Assembly: GCA_035048815.1 (NCBI GenBank)
Contig: JAUCBN010000025.1
Coordinates: forward strand, 8,208,501-8,272,500
Length of the DNA stretch: 64,000 bases
Direction of reading: 5' to 3'
From: Abelmoschus esculentus
Lineage: Eukaryota; Streptophyta; Magnoliopsida; Malvales; Malvaceae
Shown: one piece after another, positions 45,152-57,700 of the stretch
How the letters are laid out: each line of letters begins with the position of its first letter
Position numbering within the stretch: position 1 is the stretch's first letter
Made by a program: the position numbers and the translations under genes
The notes under the pieces: model-generated
Databases searched by the model: none
Seen by the model: the letters and a program-made list of their open reading frames with translations, nothing else
What the model was told of the DNA's origin: nothing

Positions 45152-48100
45152 TGTAACATCCCGATTTTGGGGTTAGTAGTTTGAGTGTTAGTTGGGGAAA
45201 TTTGATTCGGGTCGAATCGGATTTCTAGGGTTCGTTATTCCGGGAAAAATTAAAATAATAATATTTTAATCGGATAAGTAATAATTTTGTGAAATGGTTC
45301 TAAGAATATTAAAAAGGCATTTTAAAGTTAAAGGAATATTATTTGAACTTTAATTTGGTTTTTAATTGGGCTTAATTTTGTGCTAGTGACTAAATTGTAA
45401 TTTTGGAAAAGTTTCGGGGATTTAATTAGTAATTTTCGGCAATAAGGATTTTTAGTGACTAAATTGGAAAGTAAGCCATACTTAGAATCCTTAGAAGGCT
45501 ATAAACCCAATTTATTTTTAATTAATGATTTATCCACCAAAATTGTTTTTTTAAATTGTTTTATTTTAGATGACAACTTCATTTTCTTTTGTAACTTCCC
45601 ATTTTCCCATCTTTTCTCTCAAGATTTTCTCTCATTTTCTCTCCATCTTCTTCTCCAAATTTCTTCAATTACTTGCTGATTTCTTCATCATTTTCTACAA
45701 GATTTATTTCATTTTACTCATCCTTTCATTCTCTACAAAACCTACTCATCAATTTTTGCAAAATCAACATCATTTTCAAGGAAATCAAGGAAGGTTTTCT
45801 CATCTTTTTGGTGGAGCAAATCTCTAAGGTAAATTCTGATTTCTAATCTTTTTCTAAGGTTATTTATTTAAGTTCCCAAGTATTGGCTTGCTAGTTAACA
45901 ATTGAGATTTTATTTTGTGTTTTTAATTCAAGATCTATTAGTTTTATGATGGTTTTTGTGAAATCTTTTGAGATCTAAATTGATGCTGGATTTAGGTTGA
46001 TTTAATTATGATATTAGGTCAATTAAATGATTGATTGAGTCTTGAAATGAGTAAACAACAAATTAATCCCGGAATAATACAATCGGTGGTGTTTTAAGGT
46101 GGTTTTAGGTTGTTTTAGGGGATGTTTTAGGTGTTCTTGTGTTGCTGGAGGTATAAGGATGATTTGGAAGTGTTTTTGGTTCATAATTGAGGTGAATTAG
46201 ATGTTAGATTCATTAGGTTTTGGGCTGATGTTGTTTCGGATGCGTTTCGGCTAGGTTTTGGTCTTTTCGGCTAGGTTTTCGATGGTTTTGTGAAGGTGTA
46301 ATGTGGCTGCTGTTTTGAGCATGTTGTTATGTGAATATGCTCTGTTTTTAATGTTGTAGAGGTAGTGCAAGAAGGTTCATAAGTGGCTGGTGCGTTGGCG
46401 TTGCCGTCGGAGCATCGGCGAGGGCTCGTTTCGTTTGTCGGTGAGTGGTTTCGGGTTTAAAGTGAATCACATTGGTTCGGTTCTGTTTTGGGGACTATGG
46501 AATACTGTGAAAACTTTCCATATTTCAAGAGTAAGTGTTTTAAATGATGTTGATGCATTACCTCGAGTTTCGGCTATTTTCGGTAACGGCATATATGTGA
46601 ACAGTGATTCAATATGATTTTGGAATTGCATATATTTGATTTTGAAATGATGCATGCATGTGTTAATTGCTGAAAATGCATGGCTTATTAAGGCATTCAA
46701 GGCTTATGTAAGCATGAAAAAGAATTTGCAATATGATGAGGTTATTTGCCCTATGTTGATAAAGCCGTTGAGCATGATTTTAATTCACATGATGAACACT
46801 TAATGAGTGCATTATGAGCAACAACTTAACATGCATGATTAGAATTGATATTGGCTTAGCGACACTAACCTTAGATTCGAATACAAATGACATGTCATTA
46901 GGATTGAGTGCACTATAAAAATAATGAGGATAATGATGATGCCTACACGTAAACAAGGGTGACTTTGTGTCCGATCGTGCGTGTAGAGCTTGCCTATATG
47001 TAAACAAGGGTGACTTTATGTCCGACCGTGCATATAGTTGACCCATGCGTAAACAAGGGAGATTTTGTGTCCGACCGTGCGTAGTAGGGGTAACATGTAT
47101 ACAAGGGTGACTATGTGTCCGACCGATGCATGTTGAGACCAAGTGTCTCCAATTATGGAAAAAGGAATCCGTGTATTCGGTGAACTAAAAGTTCATATTA
47201 AGTGATCACTAGAAAGTCAATATGCATATATGAAAGGGAATGATATATTTGTGCATGATACATGAAATGATTTGACATTGTTGATAAGCATGATTTGGTT
47301 TTACATATTTCAAATAAGCATGAAGAATGCAAGTATGACTTTATAAATGATTTTGAACTTGTTTAGAGCTTCCTCACTAAGCATGTTGTGCTTAAGCTCT
47401 CTCTTTTCATACTTGTAGAAAAATAGTGATATTCGAGGCTACGTTCGGAGCAAGGGAACCAAGGGGAAGGTTATCTCAATTTTTGGTATGTTTTGGCAAA
47501 TAACTTGGGGCTTGGCAATGTGTAAATCAAACCCGTGTGAAGTGTGTGATCTCTGCTTTGGTTAATGTTGTAATAAGACCTATAATGTTTTGGATTGTTA
47601 ATTGATGGACTATGGTGTTGTTTGGATTGTTGAAGCATGTACATGCATGAACATTTTTGATTTTAAATCATATTTTAGGAAGCACGCATATAGATTGTTG
47701 GGATCTTTGATGTGATAAATGTGTGCTTTAAATTGTTCTTTATGCTTAGGAAATTACGCATACAATTAAGGGTGATTAATGGTTATGTTTGAATGGGTGG
47801 AATTAACTTAGAATGTCCTAACTTGTTGAATTGCACAGGGGGTATCGATACCTCTGGTAAGGGTATCGATACCCAAGGCTTAATTTGGGGTGGTTCGAAT
47901 CATGGTTCGATGCAATTACCCCACTAGACGCGGGGGTATCGATACCAATAGCCTTCGAAGTGCAATAAGACTAGTCCCACGATAGGGTATTAATCGTGGA
48001 AAATTACGTTTAGGGTCGGATATCTTCCCACGATCGAATATAGATGCAATGAATAATATTGAGAGTTGTAATATCACCAAGATGCATGATGTTACCTTGA

Positions 48101-48512
48101 ATTCGCATTGGTAAATTAATGTTAGTTTTAGTTCCTATGATATTGTGAGCTTTACAATTAGGTCCCTATTTTACGAAACATGAAATTGACGATGCTATAA
48201 TGGTCCGATTGATCTAAACTTTGTTATGAGTATGCTATGCATGTTTAATTGAACTATGGTAGGTCGAATTATTTGTGTTTTGGTCCTTATGTACCGATAT
48301 GCGAATTGAATGATCAATTGTGAATCGAATGTTCCCATTTTCGTTACGCATGACCTCGACACACATAGGAACTAAATTATGCATCTAGTTAAGAAAAAAA
48401 ACATATTGGTTTTAGGGTTGTTTATCGAATTGGACCTTAACGGGTTTGGTTCGATATTCCCCGTGTAGCCCGTTAGTACCGGTTTCGTCTAGGCCGGGCT
48501 AAGGGGGTTACA
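45152..48512 (+). repeat. Element E 5' LTR (3361 bp)
   Basis: The LTR runs from TGTAACATCC to GGGTTACA. It holds four tandem hairpin-forming units (46943-47134), three copies of the palindrome GGTATCGATACC (47841-47946) and no coding frame. Compared with the 3' copy it has lost about 50 bp near 47980 and about 27 bp near 48270. Confidence 0.92.
46943..47134 (+). repeat. Four hairpin-forming tandem units in LTR E
   Basis: Each unit of about 50 bp has the core GTAAACAAGGGTGACTTTGT and TCCGACCG flanked by complementary arms. The arms differ between units yet still pair: CTACACG with CGTGTAG (46943-46949, 46980-46986), CTATATG with CATATAG (46994-47000, 47031-47037), and AACATG with CATGTT (47092-47097, 47129-47134). 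Unit 3 pairs poorly. The same array is in the 3' LTR at about 53072-53264. Confidence 0.75.
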
Positions 48513-48517
48513 TTTGG

Positions 48518-48530
48518 TGGTATCAGAGCC
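48518..48530 (+). other. Element E primer binding site
   Basis: TGGTATCAGAGCC, complementary to the 3' end of initiator tRNA-Met, lies five bases after the LTR. It is a priming site, not a tRNA gene. Confidence 0.9.
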
Positions 48531-51306
48531 AGGTTTGCTAAAGTATGTGGTTAGGTTTGCTAAAGTGTGTGATTGAACTTGTTATTTAACTTGTTGAATA
48601 TCTATGCATGATGGTTGTACTTTGAGTGATGATGATTAAAAAGGAATTAATGGTTACACATTGCCAATGCCAATACATTTTCAAATGCTTCAGGTTTCCC
48701 TTGGATCTTGCCCGAATGTAAGTCTAATATGTTTTGATATTATGTTTTGATTATACGATTAAATTTGTGTTTAAAGTTTTGGAATATGCCTCTGAGACGT
48801 GAGACTTGAGCTAGTGCTAGTTTGATCACTGATGGTCAGTTTGAGGGTGAAATGACTGTTAGGGAAGAGCGATTTCCCTTCCCCCTTCACCCGTAGTTGT
48901 GTCTCCGGTTATACGGGTAGGTTAGTTTAGAAACTGAGTTCGCACTGTGCATTCAGGCTTTGACAGGTGTATTTCAGTCTGCTGAAGATGAGTGGCCGCT
49001 ACTAACCTGACTTGGAAATAGTTAGCAAGTTAGTAGTTGAAATTTTTGGAATCAAGGATGTTATTTGTGAGTGTGAACAAATAATCATGCATAGTGTAAG
49101 AGCACATATATGTAAATATCTATAGAAATTGTAGGGCATGCATGCATTCTCGAGCATGACATTAGAAATTGCATTTACATGCACTTGCACAGGCATTGAT
49201 GAGGGCATATAGGGAATCATACATACATTTGTTCACACTTTCGAGTATCTCCTTTGAAGATGGAAGTGGTGCTGGGTTGGTTCTTTTTGGGTGTAGGTTT
49301 GTTAAAAAAAATTGTTGAAAAGGCTTTCTTTTGGTCTTGAGCTTGTGGTGTTGTGGGCAAGTTACCCTTTTGGTTAGGGAATAGTCTTGGATGAGGAATG
49401 GGTGGTTGGGCTCAGAGTTGTGAATCTTTGAAACCGAGGGGAATACCTTGAGTTATGGTTAGTTTTGAGTTGGTCATTAAGAAATGTAAGGCTGAGTTTT
49501 GCAAATTCCCTCCAGTTAGAGTTTGGAGGTTGTGAGAAGGTTGTGGCATGTTGTGTGATGTAAGACGGTTTGGTGTTTTGTTTTCTTAAAGAGTGTGGAT
49601 TTGTTTTAAAAGAAAAGGGAGATGTTTATCGTCGTGGTTAGTGGAAAAACTACATGGAATCCTCTGTTGTATGGTCTAACGTGTGGTTAGGTTAAGGTTT
49701 GTGACCGGTCGGGTGTTTTGCCTTGAGGAGTATTGGGTCAAGTCTTGGTAAAAGAATGCAATAACATATATATTAGTATGGGAGTTGTGGTATCATGGGT
49801 TTGAATCATGGTTTTGTTGTGACCTTGCGAGGTTTTAGTTGTGCCGTAAAGGTTGAAAGTGCACATATTGTGTGTATAAGGAGTTAAGCTGGGTTTACCT
49901 CGGCTAAAGTTAGATTGTGATGGTGTTTGAGTTGTGTGACGGGGACCACTGGACAGTTATAACCTATATTCGTTACTTGGTCTTTTGGGCTTGCTTTTAT
50001 TGGAAGTGTAGTGAGAGTTATGTCTAGTGGGTTCATGTTAGTGCATGATTCATCAGTGTGGTTACAACCTTGGTAAGGTTATAAAATAAGAGGTGTTGGG
50101 GTGAGTGGAAGGAAGAGTTCGACAAATTTGGATTTTGTTGTGGTATAGGTGGGATAAGAGTTGACTTTATCAGTGAGTTGAGGTTGGGAAAAAGTTTTGA
50201 GTTGGGTGTCGACACGAAGGTGGTAGGTTCCTGGTGTTGCATGTTTTGTTCAATGTTAGCTATCGTGGGTGGCTTGGCTTGTGTAAGGATGTCTGTGAAG
50301 GGTGTTTGTTTTGTGGGATGGACCAGGATTGCTGTGGAGTTACGAGAAAAGTTGTTTGGTTAAATCTATGTGAGAGTCCTGGTAAAATAGTGGAGCTATG
50401 AGTGAGACTCTGACTTAGTTAAGTTGATCGGAGGTAAGACGTGATCAGATGTTTGGTAAGGGTCTAGTTGAGGATGTGCTTGGTAAGGTTAAGTTTCTGT
50501 GTCAAGAATCTTTTATGTTATCTGAGTCGCATGGTTGTTTCGAAGGTTACCGAGTTGGAGTGGTGTCTTGATAAGGGCATGTGGTAATCTTTTCTATGTG
50601 TTTGGTGGTACGGTGTTATAATAGAAGTTAGGAGCAGGTGTTTTTGAGTGGGCTTGTTTTGGATATGGTTGAGTTATGGGTGGTGGTTTGTCCTACTGGT
50701 AAGTTGGGAAGAATCATCATGAGTTTGGGAGTAAAATTTTGAGGGTGAAATGAGGTTTTCTAGGTGTGTGGCTGGAGCAATCGTTTATTTGAGTACGATT
50801 CTCTTGGAGTCCTAAGTTCTATTGGTTGGGTTGGATATGTGGTATGTCCTAGTATGTTTAGATTCGAGGTTTTGGGAACAACATTGGCTTCCGTTTGAGT
50901 ATTGGGTTTTGTCATCCATAGGTGGAAGGATGGTATACTGGGACTATGTCTCTTAATGAAGGTGTTGCCATCGATGGAGTTTGCTTGAGACCATGTTTAA
51001 CGGTTTTATGTTAAGCCAGTATGAGGCTTGTTGGTTGAGCATCGTTGTGTGGACCGTAGGTTGATGGAAGGTTTATATGGTTACCTTGTATGATTGAGGA
51101 TGTTGAAAACAGGGTTAGTTCGACGGTGGTGGTATGGAAACTGTTGTGGTTGCTAAGAGTTGATTATCGATCTAAAAAAAGAGTTCTATTTTGAGTTATG
51201 TTTTCTGTGAAAGTTGAAGTAGTGTGGTGGTTTGTGCGTTGTTGTTTCAGTGTGAGGGACGAATTTGTTGTGTGTCCGAAGAGGGTAAATGTTTGATTGT
51301 CTAATG
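48531..51306 (+). other. Element E internal region without recognisable genes
   Basis: About 2.8 kb where gag, protease and RT should lie. A possible gag start (MPLRRET, then a stop) is at 48786. Beyond it I recognise no domain in any frame, and no open frame exceeds about 75 codons. The plus strand is rich in G and T. It may be decayed coding sequence or a non-coding replacement. Confidence 0.5.
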
Positions 51307-52696
51307 AGTATCATCCGGGAAAAGCTAATATATTAACTGATGCTTTGAGTCGTAAGACAGAGGTGGAGTTAAGGGCTATGTTTGTTAAGTGGAATATTTC
51401 AAAGAAAAAAAATGGTTTTGTGACGGAGTCGTAGGTAAAACCTGTTGTTGGTAGAAATGATAAAGGTGAAACAGTTGGAGGATGAGACTTTGGTGCCTAT
51501 TGTGGAAGATGTCGCTGAAGGTAGACCGACCGAATATCATTTTGATGATGATAAGGTTTTATATTTTAGAAGTCGGATTGTGGTGCCAGATGGTGTTGAG
51601 TTGAGGCAAGCTATCTTGGCAGAGGCTCACACTAGTCCGTTTGCTATGCAACCGGGTAGTGTGAAAATGTATAGGTATCTCAAGGGTGTGTACTTTTGGG
51701 TTGGTTTGAAGAAGGATGTGACGGAGTTTGTGTCGCGGTGTATGGTGTGTCAGCGGGTAAAAACTGAACATCAGTTCCCTGCATGCTTGTTGCAACCGGT
51801 TCAAGTTCCAGAATAGAAGTGGGAGAGAGTGACTATGGATTTTGTGACGGGGTTACCATTGACGCCGTCCAAAAAGGATTCTATATGGGTGATTGTTGAT
51901 AGGTTTACGAAGTGTGCACATTTTCTTGCCGTGCATACGACGTATTCTATGGATAAGTTAGCGGGGTTGTATGTTTCTGAGGTGGTGAAGTTGCATGGTG
52001 TGCCTACGTCGATCATATCGGATAGAGATCCGCGTTTTACTTCTAAGTTTTGGAGGGGTTTGCAAGTTGCTTTGGGTACGAGGCTTAGCTTTAGTACAGC
52101 TTATCATCCACAGACGGATGGTTAGTCTGAACGTGTTATCCAGACCTTGGAGGATATGTTGAGATGTTGCATCATTGAGTTTCAAGGTTCTTGGGAGAAG
52201 CAATTACCTTTGGTGGAGTTTTCTTATAATAATAGTTATCAGGCAAGTATACAGATGGCACCGTTTGAGGCTTTATATGGACGTAGGTGTCATACACCTT
52301 TGTGTTGGAAGGAAGTTGGACAGAAGTATGTTTCTTTACCTCAAGTGTTGAAAGATACGGATGAGAAAGTTAAACTTATTTGTGCTAAGCTCAAGGAGGC
52401 TTCAGATAGACAGAAGTCTTATGCCGATTTGAAGCGTAAAGAGATAGAGTATGATGTCGGGGACAAAGTGTTTCTAAAAGTTTCGCCGTGGAAGAAAGTG
52501 ATGAGGTTTGGACATAAGGGTAAGTTGAGTCCTTATTTCATTGGGCCGTATGAGGTGTTGGAGCATATTGGTCCTGTTGCTTATCGGTTGAGGTTGTCGG
52601 AAGAGTTGAGTAGGATGCATGATGTTTTTCATGTATCGATGCTTCGTAGGTATAAATCAGATCCCTCTCATGTTGTTCCGGTTGAGGAGATTGAGT
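51307..52696 (+). pseudogene. Element E pol remnant: RNase H end and integrase
   Basis: This is the C-terminal part of the Ty3/gypsy polyprotein. It begins with the RNase H end YHPGKANILTDALSRK (51310), then the integrase zinc region (HTSPFAMQPGSVKMYRYLKG, CMVCQRVK at 51630-51765), where the second zinc His is replaced by Gln. The catalytic core shows MDFVTGLP (first Asp, about 51838), SDRDPRFTSKFW (second Asp, about 52020) and QTLEDMLR (Glu, about 52142). The C-part ends VFHVSMLRRYKSDPSHV, then joins LTR sequence near 52697. Stops lie at 51814-51816 and 52123-52125. The chromodomain normally found next is missing. Confidence 0.9.
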
Positions 52697-54720
52697 TAAG
52701 AGCGGCTATTTTCTGTAGCGACATATATGTGAACAATGATTCAATATGATTTTGGAATTGCATATATTTGATTTTGAAATGATGCATGCATGTGTTAATT
52801 GCTGAAAATGCATGGTTTATTAAGGCATTCATGGCTTATGTAAGCATGAAAAAGAATTTGGAATATGATGAGGTTATTTGCCCTATGTTGATAAAGCCGT
52901 TGAGCATGATTTTAGTTCACATGATGAACACTTAATGAGTGCATTATGAGCAACAACTTAACATGCATGATTAGAATTGATATTGGCTTAGTGACACTAA
53001 CCTTAGATTCGATACAAATGACATGTCATTAGGATTGAGTGCACTATAAAAATAATGAGGATAATGATGATGCCTACACGTAAACAAGGGTGACTTTGTG
53101 TCCGATCGTGCGTGTAGAGCTTGCCTATATGTAAACAAGGGTGACTTTGTGTCCGACTGTGCATATAGTTGACCCATGCGTAAACAAGGGAGACTTTGTG
53201 TCCGACCGTGCGTAGTGGGGGTAACATGTATACAAGGGTGACTATGTATCCGACCGATGCATGTTGAGACCAAGTGTCTCCAATTATGGAAAAAGGAATC
53301 CGTGTATTCGGTGAACTAAAAGTTCATATTAAGTGATCACTAGAAAGCCAATATGCATATATGAAAGGGAATGATATATTTGTGCATGATACATGAAATG
53401 ATTTGACATTGTTGATAAGCATGATTTGGTTTTACATATTTCAAATAAGCATGAAGAATGCAAGTATGACATTATAAATGATTTTGAACTTGTTTAGAGC
53501 TTCCTCACTAAGCATGTTGTGCTTAAGCTCTCTCTTTTCATACTTGCAGAAAAATAGTGATATTCGAGGCTACGTTCGGAGCAAGGGAACCAAGGGGAAG
53601 GTTATCTCAATTTTTGGTATGTTTTGGCAAAAAACTTGGGGCTTGGCAATGTGTAAATCAAACTCGTGTGAAGTGTGTGATCTCTGCTTTGGTTAATGTT
53701 GTAATAAGACCTATAATGTTTTGGATTGTTAATTGATGGACTATGGTGTTGTTTGGATTGTTGAAGCATGTACATGCATGAACACTTTTGATTTTAAATC
53801 ATATTTTAGGAAGCATGCCTATAGATTGTTGGGATCTTTGATGTGATAAATGTGTGCATTAAATTGTTCTTTATGCTTAGGAAATTACGCATACAATTAA
53901 CGATGATTAATGGTTATGTTTGAATGGGTGGAATTAACTTAGAATGTCCTAACTTGTTGAATTGCACAGGGGGTATCGATACCTCTGGTAAGGGTATCGA
54001 TACCTAAGGCTTAATTTGGGGTGGTTCGAATCATGGTTCGATGCAATTACCCCACTGGACGCGGGGGTATCGGTACCAATAGCCTTCGAAGTGCAATAAG
54101 ACTAGTCCCACGATAGGGTATCGATACCGAGACTTAGGGTATCGATACCCCTGACCCAAAAATGACATTTTAAGCGTGGAAAATTACGTTTAGGGTCGGA
54201 TGTCTTTCCACGATCGAGTATAGATGCAATGAATAATAATGAGAGTTGTAATATCACCAAGATGCATGATGTTACCTTGAATTCGCATTGATAAATTAAT
54301 GTTAGTTTTAGTCCCTATGATATTGTGAGCTTTACAATTAGGTCCCTATTTTACGAAGCATGAAATTGACGATGCTATAATGGTCTGATTGATCTAAACT
54401 TTGTTATGAGTATGCTATACATGTCTAATTGAACTATGGTAGGTCGAATTACCGGTTTATTGTTGGAATTAAGAATTATTTGCGTTTTGGTCCTTATGTA
54501 CTGATATGTGAATTGAATGATCAATTGTGAATCGAATGTTCCCATTTTCGTTACGCATGACCTCGACACACATAGGAACTAAATTATGCATCTAGTTAAG
54601 AAAAAAAACATATCGGTTTTCAGGGTTGTTTATCGAATTGGACCTTAACAGGTTTTGTTCGATATTCCTCGTGTAACCCGTTAGTGCCGGTTTTGTCCAG
54701 GTCGGGCTAAGGGGGTTACA
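52697..54720 (+). repeat. Element E 3' LTR, lacking its first 1.4 kb
   Basis: This matches 5' LTR bases 46568-48512 in order, including the hairpin units and palindromes, and ends in GGGTTACA at 54720. The join to integrase sequence near CGGCTATTTTC shows one deletion that removed the pol end, the polypurine tract and the LTR front, including its likely promoter. Confidence 0.92.
53972..54150 (+). repeat. Palindrome GGTATCGATACC cluster in LTR E
   Basis: The perfect 12-bp palindrome occurs at 53972, 53993, 54117 and 54139, with a one-base variant (GGTATCGGTACC) near 54066. The 5' LTR has three perfect copies (47841, 47862 and 47935). Spacing is irregular. Role unknown. Confidence 0.7.
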
Positions 54721-57700
54721 TCAACGTGTTGTTTCTAAGCATGATGTCGATTTTCTTTTCCTTTGTGAAACTAGGTTAAATAGACATAATATGGACCGTA
54801 TTAGGATCAAGTTAGGAATGCATGGCTGCATAGCTGTTGAATCTAGCCCTACTTGTACAGGGCTTTCTATCATTTGGAATAATAAAACTTTTATTGATTT
54901 TCTTTCTTAATCGGATCGCCATATTAATGCTATCATTTCTTTCGAGCAAACACAATTCCATTTTTCTGGCATACATGGATTTCCTGAAACATCAAACAAA
55001 TACAAAACTTGGCAATCAATAGACACTTTACAATCTGCATCTTCCCTTCCCTGGCTTTTAGGGGGGGACTTTAATGAAATTCTATGTGATAATGAAAAAA
55101 AAGGCAGTACCCGTCGTGCGCTATCGCAAATTAGTAATTTTAGAGATTACCTTACCACAAATGACCTTTATGATTGTAAACCAAAATCAGGATGGTTCAC
55201 GTGGACTAGATCTTGGCGTAATTCGGAAACAATTATGGAACGAATTGATCGATTCCTTGGGAATTCAAATTGGTTTACTTCCTTTCCTAACTGTCAAGCT
55301 ATCTCTTTTTTTTTCCAGGCACGCTCTGATCATTGTCCAATCTTAATGGATACTAACCCGTCTGGGACTCTCAAACCCAAACACACAACTAATTTGTTCC
55401 ACTTTGAGAATTGCTGGGCTGATAACCAAGAAGTATCAACTCGAATAAGAGAAATCTGGTCTAACCACTCTCGCTCGACTCTTGATAAATTTAAGGACAT
55501 TGGAAAATTTCTAGCCTCCTGGAAAATTAATAGACGTATTAAATCCAATGAATGTATTACTCAACTTAATGAATTCATTAATATGTGCCTCAAACGACAT
55601 CTCTCTGATGCGGATATTCAAAACTTTATGTCTGCTAGAAGTGAGCTTGATAACCTACTAAATGCGAAAGAAATATACTGGGCTCAACGAGCTCGGACAA
55701 AATGGTTAGAACACGGTGGCAAAAATACTTCCTTTTTTCATGCCCGAGCAAATGGTCGACGGCGGAAGAATACTATTGTTGGACTTTTTAACAACCAGAA
55801 TACATGGCAATCGCATACAATGACATCATGACTATTGCTATTGACTACTTTCAAAACCTCTTTTCTTCCTCTTCCCCTACTATTTCTTCTTCCATTTTGG
55901 AAAACATTCCTACTATTGTTACTGAATCAATGAATAACGATCTTCTTAAGGATTTCACGGCAGATGAAGTTACCATTGCTTTTTGTGATATTGACCCCCG
56001 GAAAGCTCCAGGAATTGGTGGATTCCCATGTGGTTTCTTTAGGAAGCATTGGGACATCCTTGCTCATGATTTTACAAACCTCTGCCTTGGACTCTTACGA
56101 GGGTCGGCTAATTTAGAAGAGGTCAATCGTACTATCATCATTCTTATACCTAAGATCAACGAACCCACACCAATGCGTCATCTCAGACCTATTAGCCTCT
56201 GCACAGTCCTCTACAAGACTGTGGCGAAAGTACTTGTTAATCGTTTAAAGTCTATTATACCATTATGCATAAGTGGTAATCAAGCTGCTTTTGTTCAAGG
56301 ACAGAATATTACTGATAACATTCTCATTGCCCATGAGTTTATTCACACTTTAAATACCGATGAGACCTCGTTGGTGAAAGGTGCTAGCTTAAAGCTTGAT
56401 ATGGAAAAGGCCTTCGACCGCGTCGAATGGCCTTTTATTGAACAAATTATGCTTCGCCTAGGTTTTAACACCCATTGGGTTTCCCTTATTATGAGATGTA
56501 TTTCATCAGTTACCTTCCAAGTACATGTCAATGATTCCTTTTCACGATCCTTCAAACCCCATAGAGGGTTACGATAAGGGGACCCTCTATCGCCTTTCCT
56601 TTTTCTTTTCTGTACCCAAGGACTTTCAGCATTGCTTAGTGTTGAGTAGGCAAGTGGTAATCTACTTGGACTCTGTGCTAGCAGGAATGGAACACCGTGA
56701 ACCATCTTCTTTTTGCAGATGACTGTGTTGTATTCATTAAGAATACAACTACAGAAGCTCAACGCCTTAAGGATGCTTTGCATCCTTATGCTACTTCATC
56801 TGGTCAGGCGGTGAACTTTGAAAAGTTTACTATTTTCTTTTCCCGTAAAACTTTCATATCGCTTCGAACGGAAATTAATGATATCCTCCACGTAAGAGAG
56901 GTTGATGACACAGGTATTTATCTGGGAGTCCCTCTCTTAATAAGGAAGAACAAGACAGAGGACTTGGGTTTTACCAGGGAAAAATGAATACTCGCCTAAG
57001 TAAATGGGATAAACACCTTTTATCCTTTAGTGGTAGAGAAATATTTATTAAATCAGTCATACAATCTATGCCTCAGTAGGTTATGTCTTGCTACCTTTTA
57101 CCCCAAAACATTATTGACGACATGACCACTTCGATACGCCAATATTTGTGGTTTGTCAAAGCTGATAAACGAGGATGGCATATGCTCTCCTGGTACACTG
57201 TCTGTCTGCCGAAAGCAGCAGGAGGTATAGGATTTTGCGATCTACATCATTTCAATGTTGCTTTACTAGGCAAACAAATTTGGCGTTTGATTTATGAACC
57301 TAATAACCTCCTTAGCCAGGTCTACAAATGTAAGTATTACCCATCGGGTTCTATCCTTGAATCTGATCACACGCGGAAATCTTCTTTTGCCTGGAAAGGT
57401 CTTAGCATAGCTATCTCTAAACTTCGCAATGATTTCTTCAAACGGCCAGACATGTCTAGTCAAATTCAGATCCACTTTAAAAAATGGGGAGGCTCTCATC
57501 CTATACACCTTTATGGTGATTATGAGGTGAATGATGAAATACCTCTTCGTGCAGGTACTTTCATGATACCTAACATGACCCAGTGGGATGAACCAAAGGT
57601 AAGAGAATACTTCACCCATGAAGATGCTAATACCATTCTTAATGTACCCATAATTAATGACACAAAGACACCACTCTTTGTGGTCACCATGACTCTAGCA

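Larger units (their letters stand above)
45152..54720 (+). mobile_element. Element E: Tekay/Del-like chromovirus, damaged
   Basis: This Ty3/gypsy element with very long LTRs is inserted in LINE-4 ORF2. Its ends are TGTAACATCCCG and GGGGGTTACA, with the duplication TCAAT/TCAAC (45147-45151 and 54721-54725, one mismatch). The 5' LTR (45152-48512) is followed by an initiator-Met PBS. Gag to RT is not recognisable. The end of RNase H, integrase and part of the C-terminus survive (51307-52696). The 3' LTR lacks its first 1.4 kb. Integrase sequence and LTR style point to the Tekay/Del lineage; the chromodomain that should follow is deleted. Confidence 0.9.

Noticed and set aside
46390..46700. Host exon-like frame in LTR E
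   Set aside because: It lies within the 5' LTR; the second strand shows an equally long frame, and the 3' LTR copy does not keep it.
48518..48530. Possible tRNA gene near TGGTATCAGAGCC
   Set aside because: Only the 3' complement of initiator tRNA-Met is present, directly after an LTR. It is a primer binding site.
49002..50363. Short ORFs within element E
   Set aside because: No similarity to gag or pol, small size, biased composition and competing strands.
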